This document shows, piece by piece, positions 21,955 to 33,106 of a stretch of DNA of 64,000 bases; positions within the stretch are counted from its first letter, which is position 1, and every line of letters begins with the position of its first letter. A program made the position numbers and the translations under genes. Origin of the DNA: Rotaria sp. Silwood1 (Eukaryota > Rotifera > Eurotatoria > Philodinida > Philodinidae); the NCBI GenBank assembly GCA_905250075.1, contig CAJNOP010000836.1, forward strand, positions 21,769 to 85,768. The letters are read 5' to 3'. A model generated the notes under the pieces. That model made no database searches. It was given only the letters and a program-made list of their open reading frames with translations, and was not told the origin of the DNA.

Positions 21955-22777
21955 GGTGCTAGGACAATTCGTCGCAATAACATAATTCAATTACGACTTA
22001 TCAGTATTTTTCCACTGATGAAGTGTCGTATAAAGTTAAGTTTAAGACAGATAATTCAATTAATATACAAATTTTAGAGTATTTATAATTATTAAACTTC
22101 GATTTTTAATATCCAGTAATACAATATTCGGCTTGTACACATAAAAAGTTAGGTTACTTGAGTTCTGTCAATAGTAAAAGTTCTCATATAGAACCAGAAG
22201 TAGTACTACATCTTTATTTTATTCCAGCATAGCCTAAGACTTACGACCTATGAGAAAATATTTAGAGAAGATAAATAAAATCTAGTGCTCATTGACAAAG
22301 ACCGACTTTGACATAAGGAAAACAAATAATTTTTGATTAAACCCTTTTATTAAATTTCCTTATTTAGCCGAACAAATTCTATTAGTTTAATGACCTTCAG
22401 CTCTTATTTTACACTTCTAAAATCAAACTAGTTCGAATTAATCGATGATTTATATAGTACTAAGAAAGACTACTTATGATGATATCTCGTCTCTGAGAAT
22501 TTTCATCTCATTGATATTAATCATGAAAGAGAAAATGATGCCATTTTTTTTTGTTAACCTAGAATTTCTTACAACGACAGAAACCGATAGAAAACAGATC
22601 AAAGTTTAGTCATTAGAAATATTCTAAAATTTGTATATTCATTGAATTATCTGTCTTAAACTTAACTTTATACGACACTTCATCAGTGAAAAAATACTGA
22701 TAAGTCGTAATTGGATTATGTCATTGCGATGAATTGTCCTGCAACAAATTGTCCATGCGACGAATTGTCCGGTCACC
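21955..22777. mobile_element. MULE-like non-autonomous element with 9-bp target duplication
   Basis: 823 bp with long inverted repeats (about 133 bp left, about 160 bp right) beginning GGTGCTAGGACAATTCGTCG. Flanks are ATCCTATAC (21946-21954) and ATTCTATAC (22778-22786), a 9-bp duplication with one mismatch; 9 bp plus long inverted repeats is the Mutator-like pattern. The right arm is longer because the terminal word GGACAATTCGTCGCA is repeated about three times, in varied form. No transposase. Confidence 0.78.
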
Positions 22778-22848
22778 ATTCTATACCACTTTGTAGCTCT
22801 TTCATTGTTCTATCGGTTGGCATATCAAAAACACAGCAGCATTGCTAT

Positions 22849-22894
22849 GGAGGGTGTGGGTGGGTGTGTGGGTGTGTGTGTGGGTGTGGGTGTG
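22849..22894. repeat. Telomere-like array E, truncated by assembly gap
   Basis: A G-rich arm beginning GGAGGGTGTGGG, running straight into the gap. The expected C-rich arm is not seen after the gap and may be within it. Confidence 0.75.
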
Positions 22895-22994
22895 NNNNNN
22901 NNNNNNNNNNNNNNNNNNNNNNNNNNNNNNNNNNNNNNNNNNNNNNNNNNNNNNNNNNNNNNNNNNNNNNNNNNNNNNNNNNNNNNNNNNNNNN
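22895..22994. other. Assembly gap of 100 N
   Basis: Exactly 100 N, the usual placeholder for unknown size. It begins inside a telomere-like arm, so the gap was probably caused by that hairpin-forming repeat. Confidence 0.95.
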
Positions 22995-23485
22995 TTATCG
23001 AAAATAGAGATATAATTCATGGTAATTCAATGTAAATATATGAAGGTTTAGATATCAGCATAAGTAAATCAACCATTACAGAACGAGATAATATTCGTCA
23101 TCATTTATTTATCCATATGGATCTTCTTGATCGTTCACATACTATGATGGATTATCGCAATGATGCTTTGTCGATTGTGTTAGTCATAAAAGACTAGGAA
23201 AGCAAAAGAATCGAGTCATATGTTGAGTAAGGCATCGTGCATAAATTGTGTAATTGTAATGAAAGATATAGATAAGACAGAAATTGAATAGAAAACATCA
23301 AAATAGATTGTTGATTTTTTAACTATTTCATGAAAATTTAATAGATTATTTTGCAGTTGAATTCATGTCGATTTTTGAGATGTCTAATGTAAACTTTCTT
23401 TTACCTAAAGTGTTTTGTGTATGCCAATTCGATTATTTTTAGCACAAAGATGAAAATAATTAGTTCTTAAAATTTCATGTTCACA

Positions 23486-23585
23486 GGGTGGGTGTGGGTG
23501 TGACTATGTCATTAACTATTTCAACACTCACATCCCACCCGCACCCACACACCCCACACCCACACCCACACCCACACCCACACCC
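23486..23585. repeat. Telomere-like inverted array F
   Basis: A short G-rich arm (23486-23502), a spacer of about 20 bp, and a C-rich CCCACA arm (23523-23585). Same polarity as the other arrays. Confidence 0.8.
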
Positions 23586-23989
23586 TAAATCGTATAGTGT
23601 AGACAAGACCTAAACCGTCTATAAAGAAAAGATGATTCAAGTCGGAATAGACCAATCACGCTATTTAATTCGTTTTATTTTTTTTCAGTCTGTTTGGGGC
23701 CTTTGTCATAAAAATTCTATTCAATCATCGTGAAATGCATTGAAATAGCACACATTAGTCAAGCATTTTTTCGTCTATTTTCAGACCATTGTTGAATAAA
23801 AAGAGAAAGACCCGAATAGACTAGACAATATTGAATATGATAAATCGAATTGTTTATATATGACATTTTTTCAGTTAACATAGACAATATTCATTATAGC
23901 AAACAGATAATCAACGCGTTAAAATATTTCTCATTTACGTAGAATTATTTTCTAGTGAAGTTAATATTATTCATTAATAGATTTGATCA

Positions 23990-24616
23990 ATGTTATCGTT
24001 CAATGAAACCTTTCTGTCATTATTAGATGAATCGTCATCAATTGAACATAAACATATGTTGTGTGTTGTTAATATGAAACATTGGCTTCTCAATCATTTT
24101 TTTTTTACAAAAATGACTGAAAGTATATTCTCTTGCTATGTTATTTGTCCAATTGAAACCATCTTTTTCTGCTGCATCTTGGCTTCCAATCGTTTCCGTC
24201 ATATTATTGAAAGGAATTGGCTAAATCTAGGTGAAAAACAATATTCATATTTTCTTGTATTAAAACAAGAAATGACATTGATACTAATTTATGTGTATAT
24301 GGCCTTTCTCTACACATGTCTAGGATTGGTGAAAAGCATCTATACTGTAACTCCTATGAACGTTCTTCGTTGGTTAATCGAAGCTTCAAATGCTCCACAA
24401 GTCTTGTTGGTTTCTTTGTTTATTTCTTTGTTTATACCTTATGGAACATTCAACTTACGTTTTTTTCTTCTTTATGAATTATTTAACAAGCACATAATGT
24501 TAACTAAAATACCTTTGTTCATTCTAATACGTTATAGCGAGAGTCACTCTGATTTTGTTCTCAATGATCTACGAATATATTTTTTTAATAGAACATGTAA
24601 GGCGTATAGAAAATGA
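23990..24616 (+). CDS. Hypothetical multi-span membrane protein
   Basis: A 208-aa open frame with at least three hydrophobic segments: around residues 45-65 (CYVICPIETIFFCCILAS), 103-122 (TLILIYVYMAFLYTCLGLV) and 142-162 (VLLVSLFISLFIPYG). It has a charged C-terminus. It could be a decayed or partial seven-helix receptor, but I see no family motif. The start ATG at 23990 is the first in frame. An AATAAA-type sequence follows the stop. Confidence 0.35.
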   Translation: MLSFNETFLSLLDESSSIEHKHMLCVVNMKHWLLNHFFFTKMTESIFSCYVICPIETIFFCCILASNRFRHIIERNWLNLGEKQYSYFLVLKQEMTLILIYVYMAFLYTCLGLVKSIYTVTPMNVLRWLIEASNAPQVLLVSLFISLFIPYGTFNLRFFLLYELFNKHIMLTKIPLFILIRYSESHSDFVLNDLRIYFFNRTCKAYRK

Positions 24617-26644
24617 AATGTCTGTTGTAAATCCATTAAATAAAAGAGTATATTATCTGTTGCTATTGTAAATTAATATTTTCATGTAATGTTTCTAATA
24701 GAATTGAAATAAATTAAACATGATAATTTATATTTGATATATTTTTGAATTTTGAAAAAAAAGATATTTTTGTAATATCCAAAATCATAGAAATACGAAG
24801 AAATAAAATTTCAAGATATTTAGGAATTTACAAATTTGGAGATTTTCAAAAAACTACGGAAATTTTTCAAAGTAGAGAAATTTTCATCAGAACAATATAC
24901 AATTATCAAACATTCCAAATTTTCTTACTATCCTTTTTTTGTTTTTAGAAATTTGAATAGTTTCCTGATTACCAACAATATTTGATATGTAATTGAGTCA
25001 GATGAAAAAATTCTTTAGCATTAATGTATAACTATAGAAAATATTTTAATTGATATTCGATGCCACATTGATTTGTAATAATGATTGATAGCAAACTTAT
25101 GAAAAACAAGTGATTAAGAGGAATATTACATTGTCTTCTCGAAGGTAATCATAAAATAGTCTGGATTATAAGCAGATATTCAGACAAATAGTGATATTTC
25201 ATCACGCATTTTTGTTGGTAGATGTGTTTGGTAATGAGTATTGTTTAGATATAATGTTCAAATTCAATTTACATTGCTTAGCAGATCTTCTACTGAATAT
25301 ATTAATTATATTCCATATGGTGTGGTATATTCTCTCAATAAGAATATTTGATTAAATATTAACATCATGCCATTATAAATTGAGCTTTCCAATGGAAAGT
25401 TTTCATTCATTTTTTTAATCACATTCAAGCCTATCCTATCAAATGAAGATTAGGCATTTTTTTTTCTTTATTGAAGATGTTCATTGTTGAGATACTTTTT
25501 TTTTCTTTATCAATTAGTTTTAATCTAACCATATTTTAAGATCAATTGTTGATCCTCTACAAACGTAAAATATACGAAGAGAAAACTAATTTAGGAAATA
25601 GATAACAATTATTAGTCAAATATTGAACAAAAACGAATAGTGAACAGTTATAAAAAATTTCCTATATTTGTCATTAAATGAACATAAAACTGATCTAAAA
25701 ACTTCTTGATCATATTTTGTGGAAAACTCACAAGTAAAATAAACATCAGATGGTTTTTTTAGGAACCATTTTGACAATTATTCAAGTTAAAAATCTCATC
25801 TAAGATTCTATCATATAAGATTTCGTAAGATTGTGCAAATATTTGTTTAATTCGATTAATATCATCTTTAAAATAGTTTAGTTTACAGAAAATGTGTTCG
25901 CCGAAATTTCACAAAAAACTTTGAATCAGGAGTCAAAATTTTACAGCATCACCTTAAAAAGAAGAAGATACTCAGTACCCATCAATTACCAATGAATCAA
26001 ACTTCATCACTTCGAAAAGTGTATTTTCTTGTATATTGGAGTATTGAGATATAAATCTTAGGACAAACACGATACTGCGTTAGCAGACCTTCGGTATGAT
26101 ACAATATTCTTTAAGGGTACGATTGGATTGCTCTTTTCTTTTTGATTTTTCTTGAGAAAATTTTTGTGAATATTTTGAACTAATCTTCATTTCACTGTAA
26201 ACACAAATGACAACTAAAAGGTCCAAAAATAGATGTAAACTTATTTTTTTTCTTTAACATTGCAATACAAGGAAGAGACACGTTTGCTATCGTGTTGTGA
26301 TGTTTAAGGCAAAAATAAGTTTATATTTAAAATGATCAGTAAACTGTATTTCTATTTATTAATATATTTAAATATTTTTCATTGAATGAAATCTATAAAA
26401 TTCTTTAATACATCTAGTAGACATTGAGTCATTTTTCTGAAAGATTGTATGCAGATTTTATAAAAATTTGTTTATCTCCAACGTACAATTCTACAGTAGT
26501 TAACACAAGTCAAAGAACAAAGTTTAAAATGATTCAAAATTGTTTAGATGTTTACAATATACACTCTAATGAATAGTGTTCATAGACATATGATATTTGA
26601 TATTTGTTGATGACAGTAATACAACATAATAATATTTCAATATG
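24617..26644. other. AT-rich intergenic region, no gene
   Basis: About 2 kb with very high A+T. No coding, RNA or inverted-repeat feature was recognised. Confidence 0.4.
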
Positions 26645-27980
26645 CCCATTTGAATTTAATGACAGATCAAATTAATCGATTTCATGAGCATGATTTCACT
26701 GTAGATCGATTCACACATCTTCAATCGCTCAGATTGAATCAAGTGCATATGTGAAACAAATAATAGAGAAAATCACATGTGCATTATCCCAATTTCTACA
26801 TCTGACTCATCTGACTTTAAAGAATTGTTATGTTGGTTATGATTAATCACAAGTTCTCTCTTTGATAAATACTATTTGGAGTTTATCGAAACTCACTTGT
26901 TGTTACTTTAACCATACAGTTACATTCATCAATAGATATGACTGTTTCGTTCTACCAACAGTTATCTGATCAACTATTCAACATCTATATGTTTTAAATA
27001 TTGATGATCATACAGGTGAAATAGCTGATCTATTAATAAATTGAAACTATTGAATAGTCCATATTTGAACGTAAAAGATATTGTGAAATGGATGCCTAAT
27101 TTATTTCACTTGAAAGTGGCTCTGTATAGTTATGTCAGTGGACATCAATGGAAACAACTGATTCGAAATTGTTTGCCCAAACTGAATGTATTGCAATTTA
27201 GGATGGATTTTTTATTGCTTTCGAATGTAAGCAACGAATTAGTAGTGGACGAAATGCTTGAGTCCTTTCAGGATCAATTTTGGCTTGATGAACATCATTG
27301 GTTTGTTGGATGTGATCGAGATTTATCGTTTGGTAGAACTCTTTTCTACACTATACCCTATTCCTTTAAAGATTTTACCTTTTCTAATACCACTATATCG
27401 AAATGGACACGTTCTCAAACTAATAATCGGTGGTTCTATAATGGTATGCGTAGTTTAACTTATGAATTTCTCAATGACGAGTATCCATCACATCAGATTC
27501 TATTTCTCAATATTCAACATCTCTTAATTGTATTGCCAATTGATGAACACTTTTGGTCTAGCGTTCTCAAATTCGATGAATTAATTTCACTTACTATCAT
27601 ATTCACTTTTCCAAATGAAGATTGTGGGATTCAACTTCAAAGTTTACTTGATCGTGCATATCATCTTTCTAAATTACATATTGATTGGTCATGAGATAAA
27701 ACTTTAGAAAAAAAGTGTTATTCGAAATAAAAAATCTGTCAATATACCATCTCGACTTGTTATCTTATGATCAATGTGTTCAATTAAGTCATACGCCACT
27801 AGGCATTCAATGTAAAGTTTTAATGATTGACTTTCATCCGCATTTGGATTCGTTAATTAAGGAAGAACGAAAGAAGCACCGTGCATTCAAAACGTGTTAT
27901 GGATTACTGTGTCTTTCCAATTTCTTTGTTATTTTTAGCACGACTATAAGACACTGCTCAAAAAGGGTGTGTAAACGTTA
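26645..27980 (+). pseudogene. Decayed leucine-rich-repeat (F-box/LRR-like) gene
   Basis: Successive plus-strand fragments keep an LRR-like rhythm: FTHLQSLRLNQVHM ending in a stop at 26752, then FLHLTHLTLKNCYVGYD with a stop, then MPNLFHLKVALYSYVSGHQW at 27091 and on to a stop at 27692, and a frameshifted tail IYHLDLLSYDQC. The order and the NLFHLKVALYSY and IRNCLPKLNVL blocks match a large bdelloid F-box/LRR-like family as I recall it. An F-box was not seen. Several stops and frameshifts show it is dead. The longest intact piece is 217 aa (27041-27694). Confidence 0.65.
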
Positions 27981-29804
27981 GTGAGTTGATGTGATTGAAT
28001 TTTGTAAACAATTCGAATATCAGTTTCAAAAAACGAAAAAGTTTAAGATTGGTAAAATAATTGCTTTTGTCTTTAAATATATTTTCAATAGTGTCAAATC
28101 TGAAAGTCGAATTCATTTATTGTAAATCTTTCCAAATATTCAGGTGTTCAATTCATCAATTATTCAGTTCACATGTTTTAATATTCAGTCTACATATTTA
28201 GATGTGCAATAATCGAGAGAGGTGTTTGTATTTTCTTAGCATCTTCAGAAATATCTGAATATCTGAGTCCAATTATTCAACAATTGAATCAAGTTTCAGA
28301 TTTGACATATGTAATTGGATGAGTAGTAAGAAATAATAGTATTACAACCGTATATAGGCAAAGCATGATCGTTTACGTCGATGTACACTCCATATACTTA
28401 CACTGTTCGTTGTTCTTCATATCTATCCATGTATCATCTTAACGATGAGGGTGTGGGACTTTGTGTGTCTTTGGGAGGTACAGGTCGAGCTTTATCTTTT
28501 TTTTGAAAAAGTAAAGTAATATGAATTTGAAATATTTACAATTCAACATGAGCTAATGTGTTTTACTTGTTAAAGTGAAGAAGCACATCCACACGCTCAT
28601 ATGAATCACTTCACGTAAACACTTTTCGTCCAGGATCAGTCACAAATTAAAAACTTTTGCTTACATGATGAAAGAGTTTTGAACGTCATAGAATTTTGAC
28701 TGATAGATCTCCGTTAATCCGAAAAATTTGTTTATCTATTTAGAAAAATGTTCTCTGCAACATGAAATAGATATTACCGAAATCTGAAAATTATACTTGA
28801 TCGTTTCTCTATAATTGTTGCCTTGGAGCTCTGTTTTTATCTACATCTAACCCGAGCTCTGTCACGATAAATTGTTTCCGTTATTTCAAATATAGTTGCA
28901 CAAAACTTCGTATCATACTCATTAAAAACAGACATCAGGTCTTCAATAAAGATAATATAGAAATAAGGAAAGGAAACATACTTTAAGGTAATTCCTACCT
29001 GAAATCAGAGTTTCATGTAAGATAATTCCAAAACAGTGTATTGATGACAATGAGAACTTGTAGAGAAATATAAGGACATTATTTGAGATATGATAATTAA
29101 AGAGATGCTTTATTCGATCTGCTTTGAGTTGAGAAAACTCTTATATGAATGAGTATATCAAGTTATAAGCATATTGAGATTATAGAATCTCATCAATCAA
29201 ACTATAGAGTCACAAGTGAGTTTGTCACGACGAATTTTTCTTATTGGATTTAAGATATGATCATTCTTCTTATCAACAGAATCAATCAATCAAAAACAGT
29301 ATGTGAACACCTGTCTAGTTGTTTGTATTCTTCAATGTGGAAAGCAAAAGCAAGAGATAAAATTTTTATTTTTTCATCAGTGGACATCCCTCATTTCGTA
29401 TTGTTCTCTGTAAAGAATAGACTTTCGAACATCATCTCAAAATTTAGAAAATTTTTCGCGAAAAATGCCCTATTTTGCGACTCATAGAGGACAAGAATCT
29501 TTTCTTTCGTATATTGATATATCAATCGAATAGGAGACGAGCAGACAAATGTTTTTAAACAATCACGTTGTAGCTCTACACATTTCTTAGCTGATGATAT
29601 TCAATGAAACTTAATCGAAAGACCCATGATATTAGGTATGTAAAATGTTCATGAAGTATGTATAAAAATTGTTTTCACACTTCAGTTCTTAAATATGAAT
29701 ATGATTGAGCAATAGTATTTGTAGGCGACACATTTACAAAGTTCAAAATAATTGATAACACATCATAATGCTCCATTTTGTTAGCAGGATACAGTCTAAT
29801 CATT
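27981..29804. other. AT-rich intergenic region, no gene
   Basis: No coding or structural feature recognised. A single GGGTGTGGG at 28447 is not part of an array. Confidence 0.4.
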
Positions 29805-30890
29805 CTAAGTTGACGATGGATGAGACAGAACAAGCTTGTTAATTTTTGTTGTCGCACTATGCTCGTATATCTTCGCAGCCAGTTCTAACTGTTCAATACT
29901 TTCTTGTAGTTTTGGATCTTTGTAATTATATGTGATGACATTCAATCCAGGGAAATTGAATAATAACAATTTTTTCAAATTTACCAACAAATCAGCATTT
30001 GGGGAATATGTACCCGATGCATTGTCGAATACTAGCTCCCATTCATCATCCAATCGATTCCAACCAAATTTGGGACGAAGATGGAATTCACCAGCATAAC
30101 GAATAAACTCGGAACAATTGCCCAATACAGCATGTTTATTGGAAGAATTACTGAAAAATCGATAACCGGTTTCGCCAAATTGCCATGCATTGTCATCAAT
30201 TACATAACTGTAAATACGTGGTTTAATTTTTTGCGTTGCTCTATCCAAGAAAATTGATTGCCACAGATCATCAGCACTCGTCAACCGTCCACTTTCGTTA
30301 TCTTTCGACATTCGTTCATAGAGTACTTTGTTCACCAGTTTTGTGGTACTTTGTGTGGGCAAGGACATCGAATAGTTATCGGATGTGTGTTGAGTCGGTT
30401 TGTAGTATTGGTTCCGTTGTTGACACTCATCAAGAGGAAAAAAGAACGAAATACGTCGCAGTTGTATTTTCCATGTTGAGTAGATACAATCAGCATTAGG
30501 CATGGTGAGATGGTCGACAACTAAAGAATCGTGACGAGAGTATCGGCACGGACCATCGAATGTATAACGAGGAAGTTGTTGAGTTTCGTTCGATGATTTC
30601 GTTGAATGAATGGATAAATGAAAGCAACCATTATGTCGACCGAATGAACCGACAATAACATGACCATCCGAAGGAGCATGATAGTTGATTATATTAAGAA
30701 TTTCAAATTCTCCGATGTAATCATCGACGATTTTTTCGTCATCTTTGTCATAAATGCTAACCAAGAGTTTTGCGTTCGAGGGAATATTTCGAACGATCCA
30801 CTCCTCATCATTCCATTTAGGTTTTGATGTATTGGACAAAACGGTTGATCTAGATTTAGTAGAATAAAATCGAGTTAATTCACAGCGGAC
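29805..30890 (-). CDS. C2-domain protein, fungal-like architecture (5' exon missing)
   Basis: The main exon runs from an acceptor-like TTACAATTTAG at 30891-30901 to the stop at 29805, about 360 aa. The N-terminal part is a C2 domain from strand 2 on: ELTRFYSTKSRSTVL, NTSKPKWNDEEW, then LLVSIYDKDDEKIVDDYIGE with the acidic Ca-binding loop (YDKDDE). The C-terminal half has HAVLGNCSEFIRYAGEFHLR, DEWELVFDNASGTYSPNADL and LLLFNFPGLNVITY, which I recall from large fungal C2 proteins. A membrane or phospholipid-linked role is likely. There is no in-frame ATG before the C2 core in this exon, so the true start is in an upstream exon. A similar C2 piece lies at 31220-31296. Transfer from a fungus is an inference. 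Confidence 0.72.
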   Translation of the reverse strand, partial: VRCELTRFYSTKSRSTVLSNTSKPKWNDEEWIVRNIPSNAKLLVSIYDKDDEKIVDDYIGEFEILNIINYHAPSDGHVIVGSFGRHNGCFHLSIHSTKSSNETQQLPRYTFDGPCRYSRHDSLVVDHLTMPNADCIYSTWKIQLRRISFFFPLDECQQRNQYYKPTQHTSDNYSMSLPTQSTTKLVNKVLYERMSKDNESGRLTSADDLWQSIFLDRATQKIKPRIYSYVIDDNAWQFGETGYRFFSNSSNKHAVLGNCSEFIRYAGEFHLRPKFGWNRLDDEWELVFDNASGTYSPNADLLVNLKKLLLFNFPGLNVITYNYKDPKLQESIEQLELAAKIYEHSATTKINKLVLSHPSST

Positions 30891-31219
30891 TAAATTGTAA
30901 TAAAATCTGATCAGTTTTTGAAAAAGCTATCTCCTGTACAATTCTGATTATTCATCAACCTGAGATCAAAGCAGATAGCTTATCTTTATTATTATTTGAA
31001 CAGTAGAGTTAGAAATTTATATGACAAATAAATTGAGTAGATGACCAATTGTCAAAAATATGAAATAGATTTTTTCAGTTCTAAAGCCACTAACTTTGAG
31101 GTGAAATACTAATTTTCAAATATGAAATTCATCTATCAATAAAAAAAATTCTGTTTAGCCTTTCACTTTGTTAAAATATCATTAGATGAGGAGCGAGAAA
31201 CTCTTCTAAGAATACTTAC

Positions 31220-31296
31220 ATGAATGAAATTTTATGATCAATTTTGGCCACAAAATATGGATTAGTATATCTGACTATGTTCGTCCTTGGTAAACT
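31220..31296 (-). CDS. Candidate C2-type exon upstream of the C2 gene
   Basis: A 77-bp segment bounded by TTTCCTCTTCTAG and GTAAGT on the minus strand encodes NIVRYTNPYFVAKIDHKISF, a C2 strand 2-3 pattern. Its phase (two bases over) does not fit a direct join to the exon at 30890, and it overlaps the same part of the fold, so it may come from a second C2 domain or a neighbouring decayed copy. Confidence 0.35.
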
Positions 31297-33106
31297 CTAG
31301 AAGAGGAAAATAGTCATGAACAAAATGAATTCCATTAATTAATAATCAACCTCTGCAGAATGAAATATGATAAAAACATCAAAACCATCAGATAAATTGT
31401 CGTGGAAAGACATCAGTTTTTGCAATATCTACAAGTCAAAGTAATCAAAACTAATGAGAAGATATACCACAAGAAACAAAAATGACGTTTGATGATAAAA
31501 ATTTTATTTCTTATCGATTGTCTATCATCTTTCTCTTTTTCTTACGATGCCAAATTGGGTGATGATGACGACAATATTATACACCACAAGCTATGTCTTC
31601 TGTCGTATAAACATAGACAATCTTACCATTGTACGATATAGGCGACAGTGTACGTCAATATTATTATTCTTTGTTGTTGAGAGCCGAACGAGAAAAAGGC
31701 AAAACACAAATGACTCGTTTTGTTTTTTTTGTAATACCAAACCATAAATATGACTATGAGTGGCTGTCACATGGCAATACATTTGTTTTTTCAGTTACAT
31801 AGATTAGTAACAATGAATAAAAACAATCCAAATATTCAGACCAAACAACTCAATGAAATCACTTGTCTAGAACAATAGTTATTTCCTCTGCGTAGCATCA
31901 AAATATGGGCATTGCTATTAAATATTCCAAAATTTAGAATTGTTTGTGATAGAGTAAGAAGGAGCGAATACATATTAATAATCTATAATGAGCTCTGTAA
32001 AATCTGTATCTTATCTTTTTTTTAATATTTAAAAAACTCGAAAGCACAGAAATGAAGAAGACTGGTGTTCTCAATTTTCATCTTCTGAACAAATGACGAT
32101 GTTTGTGTCTGGTCTATAACAGGACAGAGATTAGATGAATATTCTCCTAATGCCTTTTTCGAACTTCTCTTCAACTGTCAAACCGACATCGAATGAGTTT
32201 TTGTAATTCAATCGAATGAAAGACTAGCAGACTTCAAATGAAAAGCGAATTCCATTCAATCTGAACTCTATTCGATTTTATCGAATATAAATTGAATCTT
32301 TCTTTCTCATGGATGTTTTCAAAGCTTATTTGTTTGAGAATCGAACGAGAAAGAGAAGAACTGTGAAACATTCCATAGAAATAATAGGCATTGATTCGAA
32401 CACGTCAGACGATCTCTTACTGCCTACCGATTTCTCCATTGGTCATATTGATCAGTCAATTAAATAGTTAACGAGACAACAAAGAAATACTTGAAGAATC
32501 ATTGAAAATAGTAGCCGAATGGGAAAGAATCGATCGTTCAGAACTTAAGGGACTGTTTATGAGAGAATAGGGAAAATACAAAGGTAGACGTAGTGGAATG
32601 TATATAGAAAGTTCAAATAAAGAATATATGATAACATAAAGAGGAAATTCATTAATGTAATATTGGAAAATACAAAATGACATACGTGTGGATATAGTGT
32701 CTATCGATTAACTAGTTTCAATACATTACGTCGAGGTGAAGCAATTATCTTCAATTATGTGTACGTCAAATATCCTCATGAGTATACTGAATTTTCGTTG
32801 TCGCTTTCAATTTGCAGTTTCTACTGAAAAATCCGACGAGAATAGTGAGATATACACACTCACTTTATTAGAACAAGTGGTTCATTATATGAATAATAAA
32901 GCAGCATGTCCATAGAGTGTGACGTATCATTGTAGTTTTAAAAGGAAACCATACAAACTATTCATATGGTTTTAAAAATATAGAGTCATCTAGTATGCAA
33001 CAGTTCTTACAGACTGTTGTTATGTAAGTTACCTCTGACTGTAATCAGTGAAAACTAGAAAAGTTGAAGGAAAGTGACGGACAAAGAAAAAAAGAGAAGG
33101 ATACAA
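31297..33106. other. AT-rich intergenic region, no gene
   Basis: About 1.8 kb without recognisable coding or repeat features. It is the 3' flank of the three-unit membrane protein gene. Confidence 0.4.
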
